64,000 nucleotides of DNA from Rosa chinensis (Eukaryota > Streptophyta > Magnoliopsida > Rosales > Rosaceae), in contig NC_037092.1 in the NCBI RefSeq assembly GCF_002994745.2, positions 9,290,501-9,354,500 of the forward strand, in the 5' to 3' direction. Each line of letters begins with the position of its first letter. Positions within the stretch are counted from its first letter, which is position 1. The translations under genes and the position numbers were made by a program. Below are positions 62,388 through 64,000 of the stretch, piece by piece. Under the pieces are notes generated by a model. That model was not told where the DNA came from. It ran no database searches and saw only the letters and a list, made by a program, of their open reading frames with translations.

Positions 62388-63951
62388 TCACCAGTTGTGA
62401 GTTCGCTTTGTAAGGCCAAGAGTGATAGCTAGCACCGCAAGAATTGACTGAAAATGAAGTATATAGTTCCATGTTAGGGCATGTAGTGTATAAAAACCTA
62501 ACTTTTGAGAAACCAAGAAAGACGAATACACTCAACTTTCACAAACGAAAACATTAAGTACTGGATAAGGGATGAATACAGGATAAGCTAAAGAAAAACG
62601 GGCTGCAAGCCTCCAACCGCATTTTCTACTTTCATAAACAGACATGAGGAGAACAGGAAACCTCAGACATGCACCTAGAATTACCCTTACGACTAACAAG
62701 GCTCATAAGTAGCAAGATGTGCACATTGCGTGATAGGTTTAAACAGTCCTATTATATGAATATGGTGCCATGAACTAATTAAACAAATCCCTAAAATGGT
62801 ATGTAGCTTCAAACAGGCAGAACAGATACAGCTGCAATATATATTGCAAGCACACAAATTTTAAAGGACTATCAGAAGTTCAGGCAAATTGCACGCTACA
62901 ACAAACTTGACTGGAACACAAACTTTCCAAACATTCACAATCAACGCTATGCTCTAATCCAAAATGCCAGTTTCTATAATATATGCAAAATTCCCTTATA
63001 TCATTAAGCTTATCCTGAGTTTGAATAGAACATCAACATAAACTAGATACGCATACAGCCACTCTGTAACCTTGGTGGCAAAAACGTGAAGATCGAAGCT
63101 ATTTGCCAATTCATGAACATGGAACTGTACTTATGAGGAAATGAAAAGAGAAAAGAAAACTGCTTCTGGAAATCCATCATTACAAAATAATCACAGTTAT
63201 AAAGATACAGGGATATATTTGATTAGAAAACATTACTTAGCACGAAAAATGAAATGAAGGAAAACTTACAGCTAATGTGCATGCAACATATCCAGGTTTT
63301 TCTCTGTAGTCCACCCTCACACAAAGTAAAATAAAAGTTCCAATATACCAGGGGATGCCACCAAGAAAGAACCCCATTATAAACCTTCAGAGACAGTGAA
63401 ATTGTATTCTGTCAGTTACAGCCAGCCAGAATATGCTAATTGAAATATGCATTCAAAGTCAAATATACAATCGAAGTTCATAATGAATAATCTACGATGT
63501 CTTTCATATTAGATATCATGTTCCCTTCTTTTTTCTTGGTCCGAAGATATCATACTATCTGATTTAAAAACTAGCACAACTCTTTAAATTGCAACGAACT
63601 TGTTTGAACAAATAACTCTGCTCCTGTAACTCTGTAAGCACAGAGTTATCCATTCGATTAAACTCTTTCAGCTCGAAAGTGATCACTACGATTTGCACAA
63701 ACAACACAATTCATACCAGAAAACATTTTCGCTTAGTTTGATCCCCAAAACCATCAATCTTCATTCTTTAGGGTTTATTTATACACAAATTTCAGTGCTC
63801 TAAAACACAGAATGGCACAAACAAACAATAAAAAGTTAAAAACTGAGAAATAAGAGTGAAAGTGAATCAACTCACAATAACCAGCCGCTTCCAAGACCAC
63901 AGCACGGAAGCCTTCGTTCCCTCACAGGTCTTCCCTCAACAACAGCATAAC
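62388..63951 (-). CDS. '60S ribosomal protein L18a-like' membrane protein (3' part)
   Basis: Exons seen are 63876-63951, 63270-63384 and 62388-62447 (stop TGA at 62388). The 5' exons lie beyond the right edge; 63951 is preceded by a CAG acceptor. The reading is GYAVVEGRPVRERRLPCCG, then GFFLGGIPWYIGTFILLCV (membrane segment), RVDYREKPGYVACTLAS, and ILAVLAITLGLTKRTHNW. This is a small plant family with two membrane helices whose database name refers to L18a, although it is not ribosomal. Function unknown. It sits upstream of, and in the same direction as, the true RPL18A. Confidence 0.9.
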
Positions 63952-64000
63952 CTGAACAAAACCAAATCAAAATCTTAAGCTCGAAATTGAAATTGGAAAA

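Overview
The window is nuclear DNA of a eudicot plant. Genes have GT-AG introns with plant-type splice sites, the left two thirds is nested transposable elements, and the right end holds conserved plant housekeeping genes. A rosaceous host is only a guess from the general look of the repeats; the sequence does not prove it.

Layout. (1) 1-6667 is a minus-strand, Ty3/gypsy-like retrotransposon with a gag gene but no pol. It has 2.9-kb LTRs, an initiator-Met primer-binding site and a polypurine tract, and its left LTR runs off the window. (2) 6668-52260 is a locus in which one ancestral block was duplicated: AT-rich flank, a Mutator-like element (MULE), second flank, a small secreted cysteine-rich gene, and the urease accessory gene UREG. 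At least four copies of the second flank and three copies of the cysteine-rich gene remain (9030, 30627, 48749). Only the rightmost UREG (49841-52201) is complete. The copies near 10 kb and 32 kb keep 2 and 4 of its 6 exons. (3) The block copies are broken up by a chimeric LTR remnant (10588-11434 and 20681-21882), a roughly 9-kb CACTA-type element (about 11435-20684) carrying a papain-like protease exon, a nested solo LTR (12584-15597) with its 5-bp target duplication, foldback elements (18515-19500), a truncated copia element (26019-27692), a 1.3-kb non-autonomous MULE (27705-29001) and an ORF1-only poly(A) retro-insertion (35011-36659).

The one full-length MULE (37563-47177, 9-bp target duplication AAATAATTA) carries two convergent broken genes: a mudrA-type transposase with a SWIM finger and a C48 (Ulp1-like) cysteine-protease gene. 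This is the gene set known from Kaonashi-type MULEs. Its introns and spacers, and those of the non-autonomous MULE, hold dozens of copies of a short G-run motif close to CTACTGGGGGGCAATAAT. I consider this motif the most unusual unexplained signal in the window.

(4) 52.2-64 kb is ordinary gene space, with genes on the minus strand: a cytochrome b561-domain membrane protein (one GC-AG intron), ribosomal protein L18a (eL20), and a membrane protein of the misnamed 'L18a-like' family running off the right edge. A broken WRN-type 3'-5' exonuclease copy lies at 57.4 kb on the plus strand, and an 87-bp tandem repeat with an internal precise inversion lies at 58.7 kb.

Functionally, UREG delivers nickel to urease, eL20 serves the cytosolic ribosome, and the b561 protein is a predicted transmembrane haem electron carrier. 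The cysteine-rich peptides are predicted to be secreted. Everything else is mobile DNA or its debris.
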